Shown here piece after piece: positions 1-8,271 of a stretch of 64,000 bases of DNA. This stretch comes from JBHGBM01 sp041946965. GTDB lineage: Bacteria > Acidobacteriota > Terriglobia > Bryobacterales > Bryobacteraceae. The stretch's first letter is position 1. Each line of letters starts with the position of its first letter. The position numbers and the translations under genes are program-made. The notes below the pieces were generated by a model. It saw nothing but the letters and a program-made list of their open reading frames with translations, was not told the origin of the DNA and made no database searches. The stretch spans positions 30,033 to 94,032 of the forward strand of contig JBHGBM010000009.1 in assembly GCA_041946965.1 (NCBI GenBank), in the 5' to 3' direction.

Positions 1-2
1 GG

Positions 3-656
3 CAGATCGCCGGCACGCGCCCGGGCACCGGCGCTTGCACCCTGGCCACCGCCATGCAGTTGTGGCTGTGGACCTTGCAGCACTTGCAGAAGTCGACCGA
101 CGCCGAGGGCGGCAAGCTGTATCACAGCGCGCGCCAGGGCGTGACCTTCCCGCTGGCCGATGCGCTGTGCTGGCTGCTGGCTTCGCGCTGCCAGATTCTG
201 GACGTCATGGAGCTGGAGAAGAAGGGGCCGGAGAACCCCGTCGTGGCCGAAGGACTGAGCGGCACGCTGGCGTTCTTCAGCGACCTGTGCCATGTGCAGG
301 CGGCGCGCGCAGCGGGCGAAACGGCGCGCATATGCGCGGAGCTGGTGTTCGGCTACAACCGCCATCCGGCGTGGGACGCGGAAGCAGCGGCGTGCTGCTA
401 CCAGGCGGACGATCTGGAGGCGCTCGAAACCATGATCCCCGGCATCGCCAGCCTGGCGCGAGGGCATACGGATGTGATCGAAGCCAACGGCTCGCACGCG
501 GCCAAGGCGGGACCGTGCGTGCGCTTCGAAGGGCTTGAACAGTTCACCCGGCTGCGGGCGCGGCTGGACGGCTGCATGACGGGTTCGCAGCTCGCCAAGG
601 ACCGCGCGGCCGAATCGCTGACCAAGGTCATGATCCCGGAAGCGCTGGATTACTAG
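3..656 (+). CDS. Acyl-CoA dehydrogenase family protein, C-terminal part (5' end outside window)
   Basis: The reading frame is open from the first bases of the window, so this is the C-terminal ~217 residues of a longer protein; the ATG at 54 is internal. The stretch is almost all helical, as in the C-terminal four-helix and tail region of large acyl-CoA dehydrogenases, with the block HSARQGVTFPLADALCWLL followed by a long helical tail ending in IPEALDY. The stop is one base before the ATG of an ETF-quinone-oxidoreductase-like gene. That is a sensible partner, because acyl-CoA dehydrogenases pass electrons through ETF to that enzyme. The family call is from pattern memory of the C-terminus and the neighbour; the FAD-binding core is not in the window. 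Confidence 0.55.
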   Translation, partial: QIAGTRPGTGACTLATAMQLWLWTLQHLQKSTDAEGGKLYHSARQGVTFPLADALCWLLASRCQILDVMELEKKGPENPVVAEGLSGTLAFFSDLCHVQAARAAGETARICAELVFGYNRHPAWDAEAAACCYQADDLEALETMIPGIASLARGHTDVIEANGSHAAKAGPCVRFEGLEQFTRLRARLDGCMTGSQLAKDRAAESLTKVMIPEALDY

Positions 657-657
657 G

Positions 658-2403
658 ATGACGGTGCCACGCCAGACCTTGGAAGCCGATATCGTGTGCG
701 TGGGTTTCGGCCCCGCCATGGGCGGGTTCCTCACCACGCTCTCCCGCGCGGGACTGGAAAGCCCCTCCGTGCCGGGCATGCCGTTGCAGGTCCTCTGCTA
801 CGAGCGCGCCGACGATATCAGTTTCGGCGTCTCCGGCGTGGTCACGCGCGGGCACGGAATCCGCTCCAGCTTCCCGGAACTCGACCTGGCCGAAATCCCC
901 ATGGCGGCGCCGGTGAAGCGGGAGAAGATCGTTTACCTGCTCGATCCGGTAGGCGCCACCCGGCGTTCGTTCGGCCTGCGCACGGCGGACAAAGCCCTGC
1001 GTGCGCTTTCGCTGGCGAAAGGCGACGCGTACGAACTGCCCTACGTCCCGCCGTTCCTGCACAAGTCCGGCGGCATGGTGCTTTCCATCGGCCAGTTCAA
1101 CCAGTGGGTCGGATCGCAACTGATGGCCGGAGGCACGGTGCAGATCTGGCCTGGCATGCCGGTGGCGGAAGCGCTCATTGAGGGCGACCGCGTGGCCGGC
1201 GTGCGGCTGCTCGACCAGGGCGTGGACGTCCGCGCCGCGCTCACCGTGGTCGGCGATGGCCCGGTCGGCGCGGTGGGCAAGCAGATTGACGAACACTTCG
1301 GGCTGCCGCCGGGACACACCCGGCACGAGTGGGCTGTGGGCATGAAGGTCGTGGTGGATCTGCGTGAAGACGTGGAACTCGAACCCGGCACGGTCTTCCA
1401 CACTTTCGGTTTCCCCGAGCCCGAGATCTTCGGCTTCCTCTACGTACACCCGGACCACGTGGCCAGCCTGGGCATCTTCGTGCCTTCGTGGTTCTATAAC
1501 CCGGCACGCACCTCGTACCGCTATCTGCAACACTTCATGATGCACCCGTACCTGTGGCGGTATTTGCAGGGGGCGCGCCTGCGTTCGTGGGGAGCGAAGT
1601 CGCTTCAGGAGGCCGGGCGCCGCGGCGAACCGTATCTGGCGGGCAACGGCTACGCCCGCATCGGCGAAGGCTCGGGCAGCACCAACGTGCTGACGGGCTC
1701 CGGCGTGGACGAGGCCTGGACCACCGGCATACAGCTCGCCGAAGCCGTGGTGGAGTTGGCGCGGGACGGAGTGCCGTTCACGCGCGAAAACCTGGAGAAG
1801 ACTTACGTGGCGCGGCGGCGCGCAAGCTGGGTGGAGCACGAAGGCCGCGTGGCCGAAAAAGCGCGCGACGGTTTTCACCGCGGCGTGATCACCGGCATGA
1901 TCGGCATGGCGCTCGCCGGCATGACGCGCGGGCGGCTGACCGTGGGCGGCGAACCGCGCAAAATGCCCACGCTCGAGGAGTTCTACGAGGGCCGCATCCC
2001 GGCGGACGAGATCGAGCACGTCCGGCGCGAATCGGCCTCGCGCGGCGTGGGCCCGCACGATGCGCTGATGGACCGCTGCGGCTGGCCCCCCATCCCTTAC
2101 GACGGCGTCCTCCTGGTAAGCCAGCAGGACGCGTTGCTGATGGGCGGCAAGGTGCAGGCTCCGCCGGGGTATGCGGACCACGTGGTGTTCGAGTTTCCCG
2201 GGCTGTGCGAGCGCTGCGGCGCGAAGCTGTGCATCGATATCTGTTCGGCGCAGGCCATCACACCCGGCGAAGGTGGCATCCCGGTATTCGACCGGGAAAA
2301 ATGCATCTTCTGCGGCGCCTGTACGTGGAATTGCAGCCAGCCAGGTGAACAGAACATCAGGTTTCTCGCCGGAGCAGGCGGATTGCACTCGGCCGAGAAC
2401 TGA
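658..2403 (+). CDS. Electron-transfer-flavoprotein:quinone oxidoreductase-like protein (FixC/FixX-type fusion)
   Basis: A 581-residue flavoprotein that probably moves electrons from ETF or a dehydrogenase to the quinone pool at the membrane. The N-terminus has a Rossmann FAD-binding motif, CVGFGPAMGG (about residues 14-23), and a middle region of the FixC/geranylgeranyl-reductase type. The C-terminus carries a ferredoxin domain with two cysteine sets: C517/C520/C525/C529 and C549/C552/C555/C559. The second set is followed by a QNIRF...GGLHSAEN tail that parallels the QNINW...GGGGPNY end of ETF-QO. Classical ETF-QO binds one [4Fe-4S]; two complete cysteine quartets suggest two clusters here. 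The gene starts one base after the acyl-CoA dehydrogenase stop, so the two are surely co-transcribed. The exact electron donor is inferred. Confidence 0.75.
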   Translation: MTVPRQTLEADIVCVGFGPAMGGFLTTLSRAGLESPSVPGMPLQVLCYERADDISFGVSGVVTRGHGIRSSFPELDLAEIPMAAPVKREKIVYLLDPVGATRRSFGLRTADKALRALSLAKGDAYELPYVPPFLHKSGGMVLSIGQFNQWVGSQLMAGGTVQIWPGMPVAEALIEGDRVAGVRLLDQGVDVRAALTVVGDGPVGAVGKQIDEHFGLPPGHTRHEWAVGMKVVVDLREDVELEPGTVFHTFGFPEPEIFGFLYVHPDHVASLGIFVPSWFYNPARTSYRYLQHFMMHPYLWRYLQGARLRSWGAKSLQEAGRRGEPYLAGNGYARIGEGSGSTNVLTGSGVDEAWTTGIQLAEAVVELARDGVPFTRENLEKTYVARRRASWVEHEGRVAEKARDGFHRGVITGMIGMALAGMTRGRLTVGGEPRKMPTLEEFYEGRIPADEIEHVRRESASRGVGPHDALMDRCGWPPIPYDGVLLVSQQDALLMGGKVQAPPGYADHVVFEFPGLCERCGAKLCIDICSAQAITPGEGGIPVFDREKCIFCGACTWNCSQPGEQNIRFLAGAGGLHSAEN

Positions 2404-2453
2404 GGTGGTTCTTTTCAGCCACCGGGTGGTGCAAATCGTCCGGTGTGGCGGCC

Positions 2454-2714
2454 TCAGCCGACGTGAGGGCGCGCGAGGCGCGGAGCCTTGATGGGCGTGC
2501 GAACCGGTTGCAGACCCGGATTCAGCGAGCGGCGCTGCTGCATCAGGTGGTTCTCACGCAGTACGCGGCGCGCGTCCAGCGCGGCTTCGCGGCGGATCAC
2601 GTTTTCGCCGAGGATACACGCCCAAAGAAGGGCGACCGAAACGGCGATCGCAGACAAGCCCTGTCCGGTGATCTTCGCCACCGCCAGCCGGCCGTCCTCT
2701 GTTGGGCTTCGCAC
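2454..2714 (-). CDS. Small conserved single-pass membrane protein, function unknown
   Basis: An 86-residue protein starting at GTG. It has one hydrophobic helix (about residues 18-35, GQGLSAIAVSVALLWACI) followed directly by a charged helix with ENVIRREAALDARRVLRE and a basic, proline-rich tail. This layout resembles small anonymous membrane proteins I associate with acidobacterial genomes. It lies 119 bases downstream of folP on the same strand. A second GTG 33 bases inside is an alternative start; neither has a strong Shine-Dalgarno sequence. Function cannot be assigned. It could be a chance frame in GC-rich DNA, but the clean transmembrane-plus-amphipathic pattern argues against that. Confidence 0.5.
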   Translation of the reverse strand: MRSPTEDGRLAVAKITGQGLSAIAVSVALLWACILGENVIRREAALDARRVLRENHLMQQRRSLNPGLQPVRTPIKAPRLARPHVG

Positions 2715-2833
2715 GGCGTGGTGTGTTGCAAGTCGTGTACCAAAACCGCGTGCCGCGTTTTCAAGCGGTTACGAAAAGGACAAGTGTGAACGCGAGGCAC
2801 ACGCGGGTACAAGTTGCACGGCGGGGGGCGGTC

Positions 2834-3676
2834 TCAGGGGGTCACGCGCATGATCTCGTCGGCCACATCGGTTACGGCGCGCATCTCGCGCACGTCGTGC
2901 ACCCGCACCATGTGTACGCCGCCCAGAATCGCTGCGGTGACCGCCGCGGCGGTGGCGAAGGCGGTGCCCTCCGGCGTCTCGTGCGCCAGAAAACTCTTGC
3001 GCGAAGGACCCACCATCATGGGAAACTCCATGCGGTTGATCTCCTTGAGCCGCGCCAGCAGGAGCAGGTTCTGTTCCTTGCGCTTGCCGAAACCGATGCC
3101 GGGATCCACCACGATGCGCAGCTTGTCGACCCCCGAACGCCGCGCGCGGTTGGCCGCGGCTTCCAGGTCGCGCACAACGCCGCCCAGCACGTCCGGCATG
3201 GGCGGAAGCTTGGCCCAGGTCTCCGGGCGGCCGCGCATGTGGTTGAGGATCAGACCGGCGTCGTGGTTGGCGGCCACGCGCGCCAGGTGCGGTTCGAAGG
3301 TCAGGCCGGTGGGATCGTTGATGATCTCGGCGCCGTGCTCGAGCGCGCGCTCGGCTACTTCGGCCTTGTAGGTGTCGACGGAGATGGGTACGGCGAGATG
3401 TCCCTTGAGCCGCTTGAGCACGGGGATGAGGCGGCGCAGTTCCTCCGCCGCGGAAATGCGAGCCGAGCCGGGGCGCGTGGATTCCGCGCCGATGTCAATG
3501 ATGTCGGCGCCCAGCTCCTCCAACTCCAGAGCGCGGGCGAAGGCGCGATCGGGATCCTGGTAGCGGCCGCCATCGGAAAACGAATCAGGCGTGACGTTCA
3601 GCACGCCGAGAATCACGGTGCGGTCGCCGAGCGCAATTTCGCGGTTCCTGACCTTCCAATGGAAAATCCTGCGCAT
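2834..3676 (-). CDS. folP: Dihydropteroate synthase
   Basis: Joins p-aminobenzoate to 6-hydroxymethyl-7,8-dihydropterin diphosphate to make dihydropteroate in folate synthesis (cytosol). At 280 residues it is the usual length. The hallmark motifs are present: LNVTPDSFSDGG (26-37), ESTRPG (65-70), the DPTG and NHMRG loops, DPGIGFGK, and GPSRKSFL near the C-terminal part. The open frame continues upstream into the acetyltransferase gene, but the ATG at 3676 gives a family-length protein beginning MRRIFHW, so I chose it. The GNAT gene ends 53 bases upstream on the same strand, so the two may be co-transcribed, although no functional link is evident. Confidence 0.95.
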   Translation of the reverse strand: MRRIFHWKVRNREIALGDRTVILGVLNVTPDSFSDGGRYQDPDRAFARALELEELGADIIDIGAESTRPGSARISAAEELRRLIPVLKRLKGHLAVPISVDTYKAEVAERALEHGAEIINDPTGLTFEPHLARVAANHDAGLILNHMRGRPETWAKLPPMPDVLGGVVRDLEAAANRARRSGVDKLRIVVDPGIGFGKRKEQNLLLLARLKEINRMEFPMMVGPSRKSFLAHETPEGTAFATAAAVTAAILGGVHMVRVHDVREMRAVTDVADEIMRVTP

Positions 3677-3729
3677 AGAGCCGGAAAAGCCTACTCCAAT
3701 TTCGCACGTTTCTCGGCGGGGTGCGCGGG

Positions 3730-4542
3730 CTACCCGTACTCGAATCCGGCGATGGCGAACACGTGGCAGTCGTTGTGGAGGAACGGGGGCGGATGCGGCA
3801 CGCCGGGACGCGCCATGCGCACCAGGCGGCGCAGCGGCTGGAACCCGAACTCGCGCGCCATCGCCAAGGCGGACGCGTTGCCGGGGAGGATGTCCCAGTA
3901 GACCATCTCGTTCGGGTGCCGGCCGAGAAACCAGCGCAGCAGCTCGCGGGCGGTTTCCGGCGTGCGCGCGACGCAGGGTCCGAAGTAGGCCGCCTTGCTG
4001 CCCGGGCGTCCCATGGCGTAGCCGCCTTCGGCCCGCGCCGCTTCGATGGGCGCCAGCAGGGTAAGCATCGCCTCGCGATCGGCGCCGAACGCCTCGCGGT
4101 CGAGCTCCAGCGGAAGATCCGACAGCAGCGGCAGATCGGGGCCTTCGAAAGGAGCGGGTTCGCGGCCCCAACGCTCGATGGGACACTCGTCCTCGAAGCC
4201 GAGCTGCGCGTACAGCGGCCGGCCCATGTCGGTGGCGTCCAGTTTGATCCAGGAAACACGGCGCGCTTCCAGGTAGGCGATGGCGTGCTCCATCAGAATC
4301 CGGGCGAAGCCGCGCCGGCGCATATCGGGATGGGTGAGCACCATGCCGATCCAGGCGAGCTCGCGCCCGAAGCAGACCGCGGTCGCGGTGGCCGCAAGCC
4401 GGCCCTCGCAGTCGATGGCGAAACAGCCCTCGGGCGCCAGGCGGAGCACGTTGCGCCAGTCCAGTTCGGTCTGGTTCCAGTTGGCCGCCGCTTTGAGTTC
4501 CATGGCGGCGGGGATGTCTTCAGCGGTCAGCAGTCGAACCAT
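3730..4542 (-). CDS. GNAT family N-acetyltransferase with second acetyltransferase-like half
   Basis: A 270-residue cytosolic acetyl-CoA-dependent acyltransferase. The N-terminal half is a GNAT domain; its acetyl-CoA motif A is HPDMRRRGFARILMEHAI (about 92-109), followed by LDATDMGRPLYAQLGF. The C-terminal half (PETARELLRWFLGRH...NASALAMAREFGF...MARPG) fits the second GNAT-like half seen in the YitH/DUF1248 type. The acceptor is unknown. It starts 15 bases after the stop of the upstream TonB receptor on the same strand and precedes folP, so it may be read through from the receptor promoter. Confidence 0.85.
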   Translation of the reverse strand: MVRLLTAEDIPAAMELKAAANWNQTELDWRNVLRLAPEGCFAIDCEGRLAATATAVCFGRELAWIGMVLTHPDMRRRGFARILMEHAIAYLEARRVSWIKLDATDMGRPLYAQLGFEDECPIERWGREPAPFEGPDLPLLSDLPLELDREAFGADREAMLTLLAPIEAARAEGGYAMGRPGSKAAYFGPCVARTPETARELLRWFLGRHPNEMVYWDILPGNASALAMAREFGFQPLRRLVRMARPGVPHPPPFLHNDCHVFAIAGFEYG

Positions 4543-4557
4543 GGCTTTTAAGACAGG

Positions 4558-7500
4558 TTACCAGTAAAGCTTCAGCGCGAATTGCACCTGACGTTCGGTG
4601 CGCTGGAAAGTGCTCTTCGATCCGGCGGCCGTAATGCGGCCGGCATCGGGGCTGCCGATGGAGGAATTCGGCGTGTTGAAGTGCGGCGTGTTGGTCAAGT
4701 TGAAAAACTCCGCGCGAAACTCGGCGCGACGCACGCGGTCCTGGCCGAAGTAGAAGGACTTGAACACGGAGGAATCGAACTGCACCGTGCCCGGCCCGTA
4801 CAGGATATTGCGCCCCGAGTTACCGAAAAGGAACGGCCCTGGCGTGCGAAAGGCGCCGGTATCGAACCAGCGGCGGATGCTGCGCTCGGAGCGGTCGAGC
4901 GCGCCGTCGCCCGTGCGGTCGGGCCGTTGTCCTCCGCTGCCGTTCAGTGTATTGGTGGCCGAGGAGGGGCTGAAGACCAGCCCCGTGTAAAAGCTGCTGA
5001 TGCCGTTGATCTGCCAGCCGCCGAGCAGGAGGTCGGCCAGCCGCGGCGCGGAAGCCAGGAAACGGCGCCCTCGCCCGACGGGGATTTCGTACATCGACGA
5101 GACGATCAGGCGGTGGCGCATGTCGAGATCGCCGCTGGCCCGCTCGGAGTTCAGGTCAAAGTAGTTCTGGCGGCCGGCGAGGAAGCCGCCGTTATCGATG
5201 GCGTGCGCCCAGGTATAGGCGACTTGGAAATTGAAACCGCTGGCCGTCCGCCGTTCGGCCGAAACTTGCAGCGAGTGGTAAACCGAGAAACCGCCCGATT
5301 CCACCCACGAGATGTCGCCGAACAGCGGATAGGGGCGCCGCGAGGCCACCGCGCCCGGACCTGGCCGCGCCTGGTTCAGGTTCGGATCGAGCACCAGTTT
5401 CTTTCCGGATGTGCCCACGTAATTAGCCGCGAACAGGACGCCGCCCGGCAGGTCGTATTGAATGCCGGAGTTCCACTGCTGTGCATACGGCGAGCGGAAG
5501 TGCGGGTCGATAGCCTGTATCTGCCCGCCGATGGGTGAGAACACGATTCCGGGAGGCCGGTCGAACCCTTGCGAGATGCGGCGGGCGCCGGTGAAGTCGA
5601 ACTGGTTGTTGCTGTAAGTTACCGAGCCGACGAACGGAGGATTGTTGCCGCCCAGGCTGGTGGCGGGGATGGCCTCGGAGGAATAGAACAGGCCGTACGC
5701 GGCGCGCACTGCGGCGCGCTTGCCGAGCTTGTAAGCCAGCCCAATGCGCGGGCCGAAGTTGTTCAGGTCGGTATCGGTGCCGCTCGCCTGCGGCAGTTCC
5801 CGGCTGCCCACCACAAACACATTCCCGCGTTCCGGCAGGAAATTCGAGAGGCGGTTAAAAACCTCCTTCCACGGGTAGGCGGCGTAGACCTCGTAGCGCA
5901 GGCCAAGGCTCAGGGTCAGAGCGGGCGTGACCTTCCAGGTGTCCTGCGCGAACCAGGCATATTCGGTGCGGCGGTAGCCGCGTGCGCCCGTGACGTAGGC
6001 GTTGACGCCGGTCTGGGGGGCGCCGAGCAGAAGATCGGCGAGCCCGATGCCGGTTCCAGCCGGCTGCGCGGGGTTGGTGGTGTAGATGGTTCCGAATGAG
6101 AACACGCCGCGGAGGTTGCTTTCCTGGAACAGGTTGTAGCGGCGGCGGCCCACTTCGCCTCCGAACTTGAAGGTGTGCCCGCCACGCACCCACGTGAACG
6201 CGTCGTTCCACTGGTAGTTCTCGCTGATGATCAGCGAAGTGCGGTTGCCGGTGTCGCCCACCGCCTCGTAGCCCGAGACGTTGATGCGGCTGAGGCCGCT
6301 TGTCAGCACGTCTTCCTTGACGTTGACGCCTGGTATGCCCAGCTCGGCGGAGACGTCGCGTCCCCAGTTGAGGTGCCTCGCTTCGATGCGCAGCCGCGTG
6401 ACGCCGGCGCGGAACTCGTTGATCATGTTCGGCGCAAGCGTGCGGGTATAGCTGGCCACGAATTGGTGCAGGGGAAAACGAGAGGCTCCGGCGCCGCTGT
6501 TTCCCACTGCGGGCAACGGCAGGCTGCCGGGCACCACCTGTTCGGTGAAATGGCGCGTAAAACGGAAGAACGCCTGGTCGCGCGAGCTGAAGTTCTGGTC
6601 CACCTTGACGTCGAAATTGTTGGAGCTGACGGGCTGCGGCGGATTGCTGCTGTAATTCGACGCCACCCCGGGCAGGTTCGGGGCTGGGTAGATGTTGATG
6701 ACGTTCTGGCCCACGCGGTCGAAGCGGGTCTGCGGGATGCGGTTGCCGGGAAACTGGTCGCGGATCTGGCCGCTGCCGGCGGGGTTGGGCCGGGTGCTCA
6801 GCGGGTCGTAGATGCGGTTCGGATGCGCGCTGAAATCGCCCTGCTTGAAGGCGGGCAGTGGCACGCTGACCAGGTAGGTCAGCGCCTGGCGCCGGCGCAC
6901 GCCCTCATAGGAAGCGAAGAAGAACGTGCGGTTTCGCGCACGGTTGTAGAAGGGCAGCACGGCGGGCCCGCCGAGCGTGGCGCCGAACTGGTTCATGCGA
7001 AACGGCGCGATCTTGCCGGGCGGATCGAAGAAGTTCTTGGCGTCAAGCGCGGAGTTGCGCAGGAATTCGAAAGCGTTGCCGTGAAAATCGCGCCCGCCGC
7101 TCTTGTAGCTGACGTTGATGGTGCCTCCGCCGCCTCGTCCGAACTCGGCGTTTGTGACGCTGGTCTGGACACGGAACTCCTGGATGGCGTCGATCGGCGG
7201 ATACACCAGGATGCCCTGCCCGTTGTGGTTTTCCGAGTTATCCAGGCCGTCAACCAGGTAATGATTGGCCCGGAATCCCATGCCGTTCACGACATTTCCC
7301 GTGGTGCCGCGAACGGCGGTCAGCGCCGGACTGCCGCCCTGCAACTGCGCGGGCACCACACCGGTGGCGAGTCCGATGAGCTGGTTGAAGTTGCGGGCAT
7401 TCAGAGGCAGGTCCCGCACGGCACGCTCGTCCCGCAGGTTGCTCACAGTGGCGCTCTCGCTCTCGAGCAGCGGCGCGGTCGCCTCCACCGTCACCTGCTC

Positions 7501-7827
7501 CTCCATGGCACCTACCGGCATGCTCATGTCAACTACGGCGCGCTGGTTCAGCGTCAGATCGAGCTTCGCCACCGTGCGCCGGAAGCCGGCCATCTCCGCC
7601 GCAATGGTGTACGGGCCCGGATGCAGCGGCGGCGATACGTACTGGCCGAGGGCGTTAGACGAGACCTTGGTATCGAGCCCGGTCGCGTCGTTGTGAATGG
7701 TGACGGCCGCGCCCGCGATGACCGCCCCGCTGGGATCGGTCAGGGTGCCGGTGATGACACCCGTGTCCACCTGCGCCATGGCAAGCAGACATGCGGAAAA
7801 AAGGATTGCCAAAGTCCTCATGGGCAT
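4558..7827 (-). CDS. TonB-dependent-receptor-like outer membrane protein with carboxypeptidase regulatory-like domain
   Basis: A 1089-residue protein predicted to sit in the outer membrane and take up a large substrate or act as a surface protein. It has a signal peptide ending near LLAMAQ, then a carboxypeptidase-regulatory-like beta-sandwich beginning VDTGVITGTLTDPSGAVIAGA (about 21-105). A plug-like region follows (LPLNARNFNQLIGLATG, GVRANHYLVDG-type block), then a long beta-barrel ending in QFALKLYW, with the aromatic last residue expected for BAM insertion. This is the large acidobacterial TBDR-like type. No SusD or TonB gene is adjacent. The ATG at 7827 begins MPMRTL; the second ATG at 7821 gives a cleaner signal peptide and lies 9 bases from a -10-like TATAGA, so 7821 may be the true start. 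Confidence 0.9.
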   Translation of the reverse strand: MPMRTLAILFSACLLAMAQVDTGVITGTLTDPSGAVIAGAAVTIHNDATGLDTKVSSNALGQYVSPPLHPGPYTIAAEMAGFRRTVAKLDLTLNQRAVVDMSMPVGAMEEQVTVEATAPLLESESATVSNLRDERAVRDLPLNARNFNQLIGLATGVVPAQLQGGSPALTAVRGTTGNVVNGMGFRANHYLVDGLDNSENHNGQGILVYPPIDAIQEFRVQTSVTNAEFGRGGGGTINVSYKSGGRDFHGNAFEFLRNSALDAKNFFDPPGKIAPFRMNQFGATLGGPAVLPFYNRARNRTFFFASYEGVRRRQALTYLVSVPLPAFKQGDFSAHPNRIYDPLSTRPNPAGSGQIRDQFPGNRIPQTRFDRVGQNVINIYPAPNLPGVASNYSSNPPQPVSSNNFDVKVDQNFSSRDQAFFRFTRHFTEQVVPGSLPLPAVGNSGAGASRFPLHQFVASYTRTLAPNMINEFRAGVTRLRIEARHLNWGRDVSAELGIPGVNVKEDVLTSGLSRINVSGYEAVGDTGNRTSLIISENYQWNDAFTWVRGGHTFKFGGEVGRRRYNLFQESNLRGVFSFGTIYTTNPAQPAGTGIGLADLLLGAPQTGVNAYVTGARGYRRTEYAWFAQDTWKVTPALTLSLGLRYEVYAAYPWKEVFNRLSNFLPERGNVFVVGSRELPQASGTDTDLNNFGPRIGLAYKLGKRAAVRAAYGLFYSSEAIPATSLGGNNPPFVGSVTYSNNQFDFTGARRISQGFDRPPGIVFSPIGGQIQAIDPHFRSPYAQQWNSGIQYDLPGGVLFAANYVGTSGKKLVLDPNLNQARPGPGAVASRRPYPLFGDISWVESGGFSVYHSLQVSAERRTASGFNFQVAYTWAHAIDNGGFLAGRQNYFDLNSERASGDLDMRHRLIVSSMYEIPVGRGRRFLASAPRLADLLLGGWQINGISSFYTGLVFSPSSATNTLNGSGGQRPDRTGDGALDRSERSIRRWFDTGAFRTPGPFLFGNSGRNILYGPGTVQFDSSVFKSFYFGQDRVRRAEFRAEFFNLTNTPHFNTPNSSIGSPDAGRITAAGSKSTFQRTERQVQFALKLYW

Positions 7828-7830
7828 GAT

Positions 7831-7836
7831 TCTATA
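7831..7836 (-). promoter_or_regulatory. Possible -10 element for the TonB receptor gene
   Basis: On the minus strand the sequence GATATAGAATC precedes the receptor start, with TATAGA as a -10-like hexamer. No convincing -35 is visible 16-18 bases upstream. It ends 9 bases before the ATG at 7821, so transcription from it would give an almost leaderless message. Confidence 0.3.
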
Positions 7837-7899
7837 TCAGGCGCGCTGGCAGGGCGGAGGGAAATGCAATTCTAGCCGCATCCGTGTGCACAATGGGAT

Positions 7900-8271
7900 A
7901 TGGCCGCCAACGCGCTCCGGGTCATTTTCCCCTACAAGGATCACGGCGTCTGGGTTTTCGACGATGCGTCCGTGGGCCTCGTGAAGGAACCGTTCGTGTG
8001 CGGCGCTCCGGAGATCATCGAGAGGCTGGTGAAGGATATCCCGAAAGCCGACCGGGGGTTCACGCTGTTGGCTTCTGCCGGGCCCTTCCCGCGGTATCAG
8101 GCGGAGCTGGTGTGGTTGCGCGAGGAGTCCGGAGGGCACTGGTATCGCCTCTCGGGCACCGGGATGGAGGCCTGGCTGTGTCCCGCGCTGCTGCTCTATT
8201 TTTCACCCGCGCCGGCCAGACTGTATGTGGCTACCGAGCCCAGATCTCCAAAGGCGGGAGGCCGGCGCTAG
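7900..8271 (+). CDS. DUF6717-like small cytosolic protein
   Basis: A 123-residue protein without signal peptide or membrane segment. It begins MAANALRVIFPYKDHGVWVFDD and contains a block ESGGHWYRLSGTGMEAWLCP followed by ALLLYFSPAPARLYV. The beginning IFPYKDHGVWVFDD and the WYR...WLCPALLLYF end match what I recall of the DUF6717 family, whose function is unknown. It stands alone: the upstream receptor is divergent, and the downstream phosphodiesterase gene is convergent and overlaps its last 41 bases. The start is the ATG that keeps the conserved N-terminus. Confidence 0.6.
   Translation: MAANALRVIFPYKDHGVWVFDDASVGLVKEPFVCGAPEIIERLVKDIPKADRGFTLLASAGPFPRYQAELVWLREESGGHWYRLSGTGMEAWLCPALLLYFSPAPARLYVATEPRSPKAGGRR

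Noticed and set aside
628..2388. A 586-codon open frame antisense to the ETF-QO-like gene
   Set aside because: Low-complexity, His/Arg/Ala-rich translation typical of a shadow frame in GC-rich coding DNA; the plus-strand gene has clear motifs.
2404..2423. Stem-loop GGTGGTT/AGCCACC right after the ETF-QO stop as a terminator
   Set aside because: Short stem with a G-T pair and no T-run after it; not enough to call a terminator.
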